Below are positions 1 through 6,914 of a stretch of 14,810 bases of DNA, piece after piece. Origin of the DNA: a bacterium (GTDB lineage Bacteria > Patescibacteriota > Andersenbacteria > UBA10190); NCBI GenBank assembly GCA_002686445.1, contig NZCO01000044.1, forward strand, positions 1 to 14,810, written 5' to 3'. The translations under genes and the position numbers were made by a program. The notes under the pieces were generated by a model that made no database searches, was not told the origin of the DNA, and was given only the letters and a program-made list of their open reading frames with translations. Numbering within the stretch: position 1 is the stretch's first letter; every line of letters starts with the position of its first letter.

Positions 1-270
1 GGCGAAGCCGATGGAGCCAAAGAGTCTGACGCGAAAGCAACTAGGTCCGAGTCGGGTATGGACCTACCTCCCACGATGAGACCGACCGATGGAGGGGCAA
101 CTATTGCAGATCCAAATATTGATATAGATGCAGAGTTAGAAAAGACTAAGAGTGCCAAAACGGACGAAAAGGCAGCGGGGGCCGAAAATGACGATACAGC
201 TGAGCTCAAGACCGAAGATGCTAACGCTGACGAAAAGGAAGCTGACGACAAGAAAAAGAAGGACGAATAG
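1..270 (+). CDS. C-terminal tail of an unidentified acidic/lysine-rich protein (5' end outside window)
   Basis: The reading frame is open from the first base and stops at TAG 268-270, so this is the end of a gene that begins upstream. An internal ATG at 58 is in the same frame but nothing favours it as the true start. The 89 visible residues are low-complexity, rich in Ala, Asp, Glu and Lys, and end in KKKKDE. There are no hydrophobic segments or recognisable motifs. Such tails occur at the ends of many unrelated proteins, so I cannot name a function. The downstream gap to hppA holds a weak 5-bp hairpin (278-282 with 290-294) without a T-run, which is not a convincing terminator. Confidence 0.7.
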   Translation, partial: GEADGAKESDAKATRSESGMDLPPTMRPTDGGATIADPNIDIDAELEKTKSAKTDEKAAGAENDDTAELKTEDANADEKEADDKKKKDE

Positions 271-341
271 CCTTGTTGCCCTGTTAACTAGGGCCGTACA
301 GAAAATGGCGCTTGCGCGCTAGTCATACATCACCTACAACA

Positions 342-358
342 GTATGAAGTCTTCATAC
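342..358. repeat. Perfect inverted repeat upstream of hppA (candidate operator)
   Basis: gtatgaag-t-cttcatac is a perfect 8-bp inverted repeat around one central base. It ends 20 nt before the hppA start codon. The symmetry suits a dimeric repressor or activator site. The short loop and the absence of a T-run argue against a terminator. The AT-rich stretch that follows (361-378) may hold the -10 region. No regulator is identified. Confidence 0.4.
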
Positions 359-378
359 ACTAATTTTTCATTGTTTTT

Positions 379-2367
379 ATGCAGCAAGAGTACGTAATAG
401 CAGCAGTCGCCGTTTTAGCCCTAGTTTATGCCGCCTGGCGAGCGCGGGGTATAGCCCAAATAGAAGTAACTGACGAGAAGGCAGCGCACATTGCCAAGGC
501 CATTCGAGATGGAGCCTTTGCGTTCCTGCACCGCGAGTATCGCTTATTAGCGTTGGTAGTGGCCATTGTAGCTGTATTGATGGGAATGACCCGTCTGTTT
601 TTCGATGCTGATTCAGCAATCGCGACGCCAACTATTATCTCATTCCTGATCGGTGCAATTTTGTCGGTGGTAGCCGGCAACATTGGTATGCGCATTGCTA
701 CCTTAGCCAATGTACGAACTGCCGAGGCAGTTAAGCGGGGAGTAGCTCCGGGGCTGAAAATAGCGTTTTCCTCTGGGACGGTCATGGGACTCTCAGTGGT
801 TGGGCTTGGTCTCTTAGGTGTTACGTTACTCTGGCTCATCTTTGGTGATCCTAACCTCGTGTACGGGTTCGGATTCGGTGCTTCTGCAGTCGCACTATTC
901 GCTCGCGTCGGTGGTGGTATTTATACGAAGGCAGCTGATGTCGGTGCTGATCTGGTTGGTAAGGTTGAAAAAGGAATCCCAGAGGACGACCCGCGTAATC
1001 CTGCCGTTATCGCTGATAACGTCGGTGACAACGTAGGTGACGTTGCTGGTATGGGAGCAGACTTGTTCGAGAGTTATGTCGACACCTTGATTGCAGCCAT
1101 GGTCTTAGGCCTAGTTGCCCTGCCCACCTTCGGAACGCTGGGAGCTGTCTATCCCCTTGGCGTAGCAGCTATCGGCATCATCGCCAGTGTTATCGGTACG
1201 CTCGTAGTTAAGACTGATGACGAAAGTAAGGTTCACGGCAGCTTCAACCGCGGAATTTTCTTGGCAGCTGCACTCCTCATTATCGGTACCTACTGGTGGA
1301 CTGATCGTCTCTTTCCAGACATCGCTTTGTTTTGGGCGGTCGTTACGGGGCTGTTGTCGGGCGTAGTTATTGGGCTCGTGACTGAGCATTATACTAGTCA
1401 CGAGAAGCCACCTACGCAGCGCGTGGCGAAAGCTTCTCAGACAGGACCGGCCACAAACATCATCAGTGGCTTGGCCTTGGGTATGTTCTCCACCGCGATT
1501 CCTGTCATTGTGGTGGTCCTCGCAATCTTAGTGGCCTACAAATTAGCTGGCGTATACGGCATCGCCATTGCTGCAGTTGGTATGTTATCGACACTTGGTA
1601 TTACCCTGGCAGCGGACACCTATGGCCCCGTAGCTGACAATGCTGCTGGCATTGCAGAGATGGCAGGCATGGGCAGCGAAACTCGTGAGCGAGCGGAAGC
1701 TTTGGATGCTGTTGGAAACACGACAGCTGCTATTGGTAAGGGATTTGCGATAGGCTCAGCCGCGTTGACGGCACTCGCCCTATTGGTGAGCTACAACATT
1801 GTGGCTGGGATCGGATCGATTGATGTCTTAAAGCCCACTGTTATGGCCGGCCTATTCTTAGGCGGCGCTCTGCCCTTTGTCTTCTCCGCCTTCGCTATGG
1901 AGGCTGTCGGTAAGTCAGCCATGAAGATGGTTGAAGAGGTGCGACGACAGTTCAGAGAGATCTCTGGCCTGATGGAAGGCACGACTGAACCGGACTATGA
2001 GACATGCGTTGATATTGCTACCACGGCTGCGCTACGCGAGATGATCTTGCCTGGCATCATAGCGATTGCCGTACCAGTACTGGTTGGCTTCTATCTCGGT
2101 GCTGAGGCGCTCGGTGGCCTGCTAGCTGGTGGTATTGTGACCGGATTCTTACTGGCCGTGATGATGGCTAATGCTGGAGGCGCTTGGGACAATGCTAAGA
2201 AATACATTGAAGCAGGCAACCTCGGCGGTAAGGGATCTGAGGTGCATAAGGCAGCTGTGGTCGGGGACACGGTTGGTGATCCTTTCAAGGACACTTCCGG
2301 ACCCTCTCTCAACATCCTGATTAAGCTGATGAGCATCGTAGCCCTTGTTATCGCCCCACTGCTGTAA
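379..2367 (+). CDS. hppA: Membrane-bound ion-translocating pyrophosphatase, K+-dependent type
   Basis: This 662-residue integral membrane protein hydrolyses pyrophosphate and pumps H+ and/or Na+ across the cytoplasmic membrane. Length and repeated hydrophobic helices fit the family. The pyrophosphate/Mg site is intact: DVGADLVGKVEKG from about residue 187, DDPRNPAVIADNVGDNVGD at 203-221, DTYGPVADNAAGI from 413, and the C-terminal GDTVGDPFKDTSGPS. The diagnostic position in GNTTAAIGKG (446-455) is Ala450, where K+-independent enzymes have Lys, so this should be a K+-stimulated enzyme. Ion choice (Na+ or H+) is not settled; the gate region reads FESYVDT. The ATG at 379 has no Shine-Dalgarno but is the only start that gives a normal N-terminal helix. 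A strong terminator follows 16 nt after the stop, so the gene looks monocistronic. It may be the main ion-gradient generator in a cell whose F-type cluster is unusual. Confidence 0.97.
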   Translation: MQQEYVIAAVAVLALVYAAWRARGIAQIEVTDEKAAHIAKAIRDGAFAFLHREYRLLALVVAIVAVLMGMTRLFFDADSAIATPTIISFLIGAILSVVAGNIGMRIATLANVRTAEAVKRGVAPGLKIAFSSGTVMGLSVVGLGLLGVTLLWLIFGDPNLVYGFGFGASAVALFARVGGGIYTKAADVGADLVGKVEKGIPEDDPRNPAVIADNVGDNVGDVAGMGADLFESYVDTLIAAMVLGLVALPTFGTLGAVYPLGVAAIGIIASVIGTLVVKTDDESKVHGSFNRGIFLAAALLIIGTYWWTDRLFPDIALFWAVVTGLLSGVVIGLVTEHYTSHEKPPTQRVAKASQTGPATNIISGLALGMFSTAIPVIVVVLAILVAYKLAGVYGIAIAAVGMLSTLGITLAADTYGPVADNAAGIAEMAGMGSETRERAEALDAVGNTTAAIGKGFAIGSAALTALALLVSYNIVAGIGSIDVLKPTVMAGLFLGGALPFVFSAFAMEAVGKSAMKMVEEVRRQFREISGLMEGTTEPDYETCVDIATTAALREMILPGIIAIAVPVLVGFYLGAEALGGLLAGGIVTGFLLAVMMANAGGAWDNAKKYIEAGNLGGKGSEVHKAAVVGDTVGDPFKDTSGPSLNILIKLMSIVALVIAPLL

Positions 2368-2383
2368 AGCAGGACTATAGAGG

Positions 2384-2419
2384 AAAACGGCTCCCCGCCA
2401 CCGGCGGGGAGCCGTTTTT
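2384..2419 (+). terminator. Strong rho-independent terminator after hppA
   Basis: A GC-rich stem, ggctccccgcc / ggcggggagcc, closes a 3-nt loop (acc, 2400-2402). It is extended by aaaac/gtttt pairs and followed by a T-run. The flanking A-run on the other side means it could also work on the minus strand. Confidence 0.95.
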
Positions 2420-2448
2420 ATGCCATTCTAGGCCCTTTTTCGTAGGTA

Positions 2449-2477
2449 TTGACAAAGTATGCAAAATGATGTAGGAT
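2449..2477 (+). promoter_or_regulatory. Sigma70-type promoter of the four-helix membrane protein gene
   Basis: The -35 box TTGACA (2449-2454) matches consensus exactly. It is followed by a 17-nt spacer and the -10 box TAGGAT (2472-2477). Transcription should start near 2484, before the ATG at 2535 but also before the GTG at 2499. Confidence 0.75.
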
Positions 2478-2534
2478 GACGGACTGTTCGTTTTCAATGT
2501 GATCACCCCCGTCCCACGTAATAGGAGTCATCAA

Positions 2535-3071
2535 ATGACACGTGATTGGAAAGCCCCACGATATACTCGTCGGCACGCGTTTTACGGCCTGCTTATCGTA
2601 GCGACCGCCTTGATCATTCTGTCGATCGCCTCATTACTCAGCGGGCTTGCCATCGCGGCAACCAGCATCAGAATGAGCGGTGACTTGCTACTGGCGTCTG
2701 TCTGCTGTCTAATTGTGGCTGGAGTTGGGCTTGGTATGGCCGCGCGCATTAACGTGCTCGCGCGCCACTATAACACCATCGCCACCACGATCAGCTTGTA
2801 TACGATGCGCCTGAGAACGTACAGCGTGCGTCTGACAACGTTTAAAGTCGGGCGCATGGTTGGTACGCTCGCACTGTTACTAGCAATCGCCGGATTCTTT
2901 GACGCTTTGATCGCGTCTGCCACGAATGCCAACCCAGTCCGAGGATTCGCTATCTGCATTTTGAGTCTGGCTGTCGCCGGTATTGCAATGGCCATAGCGT
3001 CAGCGATGCATTGGACACGCAATCACACGGCTCAGATGAGTCGGCAATGCGTCGATCTGACGGCGACCTAG
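2535..3071 (+). CDS. Hypothetical four-helix membrane protein
   Basis: I do not recognise this 178-residue protein. It has four strongly hydrophobic segments: one near the N-terminus (AFYGLLIVATALI...), then GDLLLASVCCLIVAGVGLG, MVGTLALLLAIAGFFDALI and ICILSLAVAGIAMAIASAM. Short basic loops lie between them and there is no catalytic motif. The start at ATG 2535 is chosen because aggag (2523-2527) sits 7 nt upstream, one of the few convincing Shine-Dalgarno sequences in this window. A GTG at 2499 would add 12 residues but has no ribosome binding site. The gene has its own promoter and terminator, so it is a separate one-gene unit between hppA and tig. Confidence 0.85.
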   Translation: MTRDWKAPRYTRRHAFYGLLIVATALIILSIASLLSGLAIAATSIRMSGDLLLASVCCLIVAGVGLGMAARINVLARHYNTIATTISLYTMRLRTYSVRLTTFKVGRMVGTLALLLAIAGFFDALIASATNANPVRGFAICILSLAVAGIAMAIASAMHWTRNHTAQMSRQCVDLTAT

Positions 3072-3114
3072 TAGGTGGTCAACAAGAACTGGACGGTACT
3101 ATCCTCCCGTCCGC

Positions 3115-3145
3115 GCCCTGTGCTTTCATGCCAGGGCTTTTTTTT
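3115..3145 (+). terminator. Rho-independent terminator after the four-helix protein gene
   Basis: The stem gccctg (3115-3120) / cagggc (3132-3137) encloses an 11-nt loop and runs straight into eight T residues (3138-3145). The last two T residues are also the start of the next -35 box. Confidence 0.9.
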
Positions 3146-3171
3146 GACAACGAGGCCGCAGAGGTGTTATC
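3144..3171 (+). promoter_or_regulatory. Probable tig promoter overlapping the preceding terminator
   Basis: A consensus TTGACA (3144-3149) starts inside the T-run of the terminator. The -10 element is less clear: TGTTAT (3165-3170) at 15-nt spacing or GTTATC (3166-3171) at 16. The resulting leader would be short and AT-rich with no Shine-Dalgarno. Confidence 0.5.
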
Positions 3172-3200
3172 GTTTGGCTCATTGTTAAGCGAATATTTTT

Positions 3201-4517
3201 ATGGATGTTGAAATAACAAAAGACAAAGAGAAATCGCAGGTCACCCTGAAGATTTCAGTTACCCCAGAAGAGCTCGAGCCACACCTCGATCGAGCGGCTA
3301 AAGCCCTATCCAAGAACAATCCACCTAAAGGGTTTCGACCAGGCAAGGCAACCACGGCCGTTGCCGTTGAGGCGTTTGGTAAGGATCGGCTAATGACGGA
3401 GGCGCTAGAGAAAGCCATTCCCCGTTGGTTCGTTCAGGCCGTTATTGAGCATAAGATTGATGCTCTGGGTCGACCTACTTCAAGTGTCGAGCAGGCAAGT
3501 ATTGAGGAGGGCGTAACGTTCACTGCTACCGTAGATGTACTACCGGCAGTCACGTTGGGTGATCTGAGCGGCATCAAGGTGGAGAAGCGCGCGGTAGAGA
3601 TTACTGATGAGCAGTTAGACAAGGAGCTCAAAGTACTGACCAAGTCTCGCAGCACATACTTGGACGTCGCTCGCCCAGCCGAAGAAGGTGATACGGTCAC
3701 GGTTGATTTCAAAGTCATGTTAGACGGCAAGCTGATGGAGGGTGGCGAAAGCAAGAATCACCCCGTGCATATCGGTGAGGGCCACTTTGTCCCTGATTTT
3801 GAGAAGAAGCTGACTGGTATCACTGCCGGTGATACCCGTGAGTTCACCATCACTTTCCCCGACGACTTCGCGACCAAAGAACTACGTGGCAAAGAGGCCA
3901 CGGCGAACGTGAAGGCACACACCGTACAGAAGCGAATGATTCCTGAGCTGAACGACGAGTTCGCTAAGAGCGTGGGTAAGTTCGAGAATCTAGCAGGATT
4001 GAAAGACCAGCTGCGAGAGAACCTGTTGGCTGATAAGCAGCAGCATGAGCATGAACGCTTGCACGGTGAGCTGACTGATAAGCTGGCCGCTGCCGCAACT
4101 TTCGATGCCCTACCTCAGTCGCTCGTCGATCGTGAAATTGAGCGTCGGGTAGCGGAACTATCGCAAATGCTTACCTGGCAGCAGAAATCACTAGAGCAGT
4201 ACCTGACAGAGCAGGACAAGACTATGGAAAAGTTACGAACTGAACTGAGCGACCCAGCCGTTAAGACGGTACAGGTGTCTCTGGCGCTGCGACAATTCGC
4301 TCAAGACAATGATATTGCGGTAACTGACCAGGAAGTTGAGACTGAAGTAAAAGCCTATATGGAGCAGCATCAACAGACGGAAGGGTCACCCGCTATTGAC
4401 GAAGACGAGCTAAAAACCTCTATTGCCAATACATTGCGCAATCGGAAGGCATTAGCGCAACTGGAGGCTATAGCTGGCCTGACCAGTAAAGACTCAGTTA
4501 AGGCAAAATCCTCCTAG
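3201..4517 (+). CDS. tig: Trigger factor, ribosome-associated chaperone and prolyl isomerase
   Basis: Trigger factor docks on the large ribosomal subunit at the exit tunnel and shields nascent chains. The 438-residue protein has the full domain order. The N-terminal ribosome-binding domain carries the signature GFRPGK (44-49). The FKBP-like prolyl isomerase domain lies at about 160-245 (GDTVTVDFKVMLDGKLMEGG and PDFEKKLTGITAGD). The C-terminal helical arms run to the end and are rich in Gln and Glu. The length is normal for the family. The ATG at 3201 gives a typical start (MDVEITK) but lacks a Shine-Dalgarno; the leader ends in five T residues just before the ATG, much like that of hppA. clpP and clpX, frequent partners in other bacteria, are not next to it. 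Confidence 0.96.
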   Translation: MDVEITKDKEKSQVTLKISVTPEELEPHLDRAAKALSKNNPPKGFRPGKATTAVAVEAFGKDRLMTEALEKAIPRWFVQAVIEHKIDALGRPTSSVEQASIEEGVTFTATVDVLPAVTLGDLSGIKVEKRAVEITDEQLDKELKVLTKSRSTYLDVARPAEEGDTVTVDFKVMLDGKLMEGGESKNHPVHIGEGHFVPDFEKKLTGITAGDTREFTITFPDDFATKELRGKEATANVKAHTVQKRMIPELNDEFAKSVGKFENLAGLKDQLRENLLADKQQHEHERLHGELTDKLAAAATFDALPQSLVDREIERRVAELSQMLTWQQKSLEQYLTEQDKTMEKLRTELSDPAVKTVQVSLALRQFAQDNDIAVTDQEVETEVKAYMEQHQQTEGSPAIDEDELKTSIANTLRNRKALAQLEAIAGLTSKDSVKAKSS

Positions 4518-4520
4518 ACA

Positions 4521-4560
4521 GTGGAAAATACGGGAAAAATGTGGAAACGTGGTCTTCCAC
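4521..4560. repeat. Repeated GTGGAA/TTCCAC elements between tig and the coiled-coil gene
   Basis: GTGGAA occurs at 4521-4526 and 4541-4546, with the inverted copy TTCCAC at 4555-4560. The second and third form a 6-bp hairpin with an 8-nt loop. There is no T-run, so it is not a standard terminator. It may be a weak operator or an RNA hairpin. Confidence 0.3.
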
Positions 4561-4590
4561 AGGTAAAAACGCTGATGTAACCTGCTACAG

Positions 4591-5211
4591 ATGACCGACC
4601 AATCAACAAACCCAGCAAAACAAACATCCGGCTCTGCCGCTAAAACAAAGAAGGGCGTTTCGTCGCCAGGAAAACGTAAGGGTAGTCGCAGCTTTTTAAA
4701 CTTTATCTTATTCATTGCGATTATCGTGGTAGTAGCGTTGTTTGTACGCGCCGAAATGGAGCGACGAGCTACGCAGGAGGAGTTAACACTTAAAGCTGCA
4801 GAACTTGAGCAGCTCCGCGAGACAGCCGAGCGCAGTGGTCAAGCAGTAGCCGATGAGGTGTTGGAAAAGTTACGCCAGCACATCGACCTACCGGTTGACC
4901 CGGTTCCGACTGTGGCAACCATCGTTGACGTCGAGCAGCTTCGTGAGGCTAACGAGTTTTATGCTCCAGCCGAAAATGGTGATCACCTGATCATCACTGA
5001 CCGACGCGCTATCTTATATGATTCCGACCGCGATATCATTCTCGATATTGTCCCAGTGCAGATCAATCAACAACAAGCAGAAGCAGCCCTTGGTGAGGGT
5101 GAGGAAGCTCCGGAAGGCACAGACGCCCCAGCAGCAGGAACGAGCCCGGCAGCATCGCCGTCACCGGCCGCCGAGACTTCACCTAGCCCAGCTACAAGCC
5201 CAGCCAGTTAA
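4591..5211 (+). CDS. Single-pass membrane protein with coiled coil and Ala/Pro/Ser-rich tail
   Basis: The 206-residue protein has a basic, Ser/Lys-rich N-terminus (1-34), one transmembrane helix (about 35-53), a charged coiled coil (about 54-95), a small globular part (about 96-157, containing ENGDHLIITDRRAILYD) and a disordered tail rich in Ala, Pro, Ser and Thr. The basic N-terminus suggests N-in/C-out topology. I have an impression of similar single-pass proteins with an ENGD...AILY core in Patescibacteria, but no function is known to me. The helix-plus-coiled-coil layout also recalls FtsB/DivIC-type division proteins, without real sequence support. It lies 73 nt after tig and only 8 nt before atpC, so it probably shares a transcript with the epsilon gene. 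No Shine-Dalgarno precedes the ATG. Confidence 0.82.
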   Translation: MTDQSTNPAKQTSGSAAKTKKGVSSPGKRKGSRSFLNFILFIAIIVVVALFVRAEMERRATQEELTLKAAELEQLRETAERSGQAVADEVLEKLRQHIDLPVDPVPTVATIVDVEQLREANEFYAPAENGDHLIITDRRAILYDSDRDIILDIVPVQINQQQAEAALGEGEEAPEGTDAPAAGTSPAASPSPAAETSPSPATSPAS

Positions 5212-5219
5212 CACGAGGC

Positions 5220-5534
5220 ATGGCCACTGGAGGGAATAAAAAAGCATTAAGCGTCCGGGTTATTACCCCGGACGCTACGCTATTTAACGGCACTGCTGAA
5301 GCGGTCTTGTCCGTGAATGACGAGGGCGATTTCACTATCTTGCCAGGTCATATTAACTTTATCTCGCTCATTAAGGAGCGAGTAATTCTGCAGCTGGCCG
5401 ACGGTACCAGTAAAACTATCCCCGTCGAGTTGGGGATCTTACGGTCCAAAGATGAGACCATTGAGGTCTTTACTGGGCTGGCGAAGTTACGTTCTCGACA
5501 GGAGCCGACTTCAGCTTCTGACCGTCGACGATAA
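5220..5534 (+). CDS. atpC: ATP synthase epsilon-like subunit, beta-sandwich domain only
   Basis: Epsilon binds the foot of gamma on the central rotor stalk. The 104-residue protein has the N-terminal beta-sandwich (about 10-88), with LSVRVITPDATLF, the GDFTILPGH motif (LPGH at 41-44) and a strand-rich remainder. The C-terminal helical hairpin that inhibits ATP hydrolysis in many bacteria is absent; the protein ends in a short polar tail (KLRSRQEPTSASDRRR). The ATG at 5220 has gagg only one base upstream, too close for a normal Shine-Dalgarno, but no other plausible start exists. The gene is on the strand opposite the other F1 genes, and its last 65 nt overlap the end of atpD tail-to-tail. The overlap covers only the non-conserved tails of both proteins. 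Confidence 0.88.
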   Translation: MATGGNKKALSVRVITPDATLFNGTAEAVLSVNDEGDFTILPGHINFISLIKERVILQLADGTSKTIPVELGILRSKDETIEVFTGLAKLRSRQEPTSASDRRR

Positions 5535-6906
5535 AGCGGAATTTCTCGGGATCAACGTCGCTGAATTGGCCGTCGAGGATGTCCTTAATGACGGCGATCG
5601 TGTTCGCCCGTGGCTCATAGACGCTTGGGTGGCCTGTTTCGTCTTCAGTGAGAAACAAATCCTGGGTCATGTAGTTGGTAATCTGCTGCGACATCGTATA
5701 GGTCTCTTGGTTTGTGCCTGACAGCTCACCGGTACCAACTAGTGAGACGATACGCTCAAGTTCGGCTGCCCTTTCTAATATTTGCTTAGCCTGGATATAC
5801 GCTAAGTAGTGCTCGGTGCCGATAATCGTAGGGTTGATGGCTGCTGATGCTGACCCAAGTATATCGACGGCAGGATATCGACCCGACTGAAAGATTTCTC
5901 GAGAAAGCATGATAGTTGTATCAAGGTAGGAGAAGGCTGATCGGGTGCCATAGTCAGTGAAATCATCCGCCGGCACAAAGATAGCGATAAACGAGGTAAC
6001 TGAAGCCTGCTTGGTTGAAAGTAGGCGTTCGTTGAGATCGGCCATCTCAGAAGTTAGGGTGGCTTGGTATCCATCCTCGGACGGGATGGTATTCATCACG
6101 GTCGCCAGCTCATGACCTGCCTGCGTAAAGCGGTACATGTTGTCCATGAAGAACAAGACGTCCTTGTGCTCTTCATCACGCCAATACTCAGCCAGGGTGG
6201 CTCCAGCGTAGGCTGTGCGAAATCGGATAACCGGGTTTTCTCCCATTTGCCCAAGCACCAGGCTGGAGTAGGGCATGATGCCACTTTCTACTAAGTCACT
6301 GTGCAGCTCATGCGCCTCACGAGATCGCTCGCCGACTGCGCTAAATACTACGACACCTGGGTTCTTCTCCTTATTCTTGAGGGCAATACGCTTCACTAAC
6401 TGAGCCAAGATGACGGTTTTGCCAACTCCGGCGCCTCCCACCAAGCCTGTGCGCCCACCGCGCAGCGAGGGTGTGAAAAAGTCGAAGACGCGAATACCGG
6501 TTTCAACAACTTCATGAGGGGAGACCACATCAGCTAAGTCGGGCTTGATAGGGTGATACAAAGACTGACTGGCACCCTTCTCCAGCTTGCCTTTCTCGTC
6601 ATGGGGCTGACCAAAGATATCGATGGCCCGGCCCAGCACGCGTTTACCGACGGGAATCTGGAGCGACTCCTCCGTGTTCGTGACTCGCATACCGCGGGCG
6701 AGCTCACTTTGTGGCGTCAGTACAAAGCAGGCCACGGTATTCTGCGACACTGATCCATACACTTCTAGTTGCGCGCCGCCGTCTTCGGTCACCAAGATAT
6801 CGCGCCGCGCCGGCTGTTGCCCCACGAATGATACGTTCGCAACATTACCGTCTACTGACTCGATGATGCCGCCTTCGGTTGCTTTACTCGTTGGTGCTTT
6901 GGCCAT
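5470..6906 (-). CDS. atpD: F1-like ATPase beta (catalytic) subunit, divergent
   Basis: Beta carries the catalytic nucleotide sites of F1. The 478-residue protein keeps the P-loop GGAGVGKT (157-164), the catalytic Glu in VGERSRE (191-197), the Walker B region DVLFFMDNMYRFTQAG (249-264), VPADDFTD (311-318) and the adenine-pocket YPAVD (344-348). It should therefore hydrolyse or make ATP. Several usually invariant stretches have changed: GQMNEPP is GQMGENP, LDSTSR is LGSASA, and the DELSEED rotor-contact loop is GELSGTNQ (393-400). The C-terminus ends in a polar tail that overlaps atpC. The ATG at 6906 lies 8 nt after the atpG stop. It is the last gene of the minus-strand operon, and I see no terminator before it runs into the opposing atpC. 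Confidence 0.95.
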   Translation of the reverse strand: MAKAPTSKATEGGIIESVDGNVANVSFVGQQPARRDILVTEDGGAQLEVYGSVSQNTVACFVLTPQSELARGMRVTNTEESLQIPVGKRVLGRAIDIFGQPHDEKGKLEKGASQSLYHPIKPDLADVVSPHEVVETGIRVFDFFTPSLRGGRTGLVGGAGVGKTVILAQLVKRIALKNKEKNPGVVVFSAVGERSREAHELHSDLVESGIMPYSSLVLGQMGENPVIRFRTAYAGATLAEYWRDEEHKDVLFFMDNMYRFTQAGHELATVMNTIPSEDGYQATLTSEMADLNERLLSTKQASVTSFIAIFVPADDFTDYGTRSAFSYLDTTIMLSREIFQSGRYPAVDILGSASAAINPTIIGTEHYLAYIQAKQILERAAELERIVSLVGTGELSGTNQETYTMSQQITNYMTQDLFLTEDETGHPSVYEPRANTIAVIKDILDGQFSDVDPEKFRFIVDGQKLKSAPVENVTSPAQ

Positions 6907-6914
6907 AGATCTAC

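Noticed and set aside
58..270. A complete 70-residue protein starting at ATG 58
   Set aside because: The same frame is open back to base 1 with the same composition, so this is the end of a longer gene.
2499..2534. GTG start for the four-helix membrane protein
   Set aside because: It has no ribosome binding site, while the ATG at 2535 has a well-placed aggag.
4541..4561. DnaA boxes suggesting a replication origin
   Set aside because: The best matches to TTATCCACA have at least two mismatches, there is no cluster, and no dnaA or dnaN gene is nearby.
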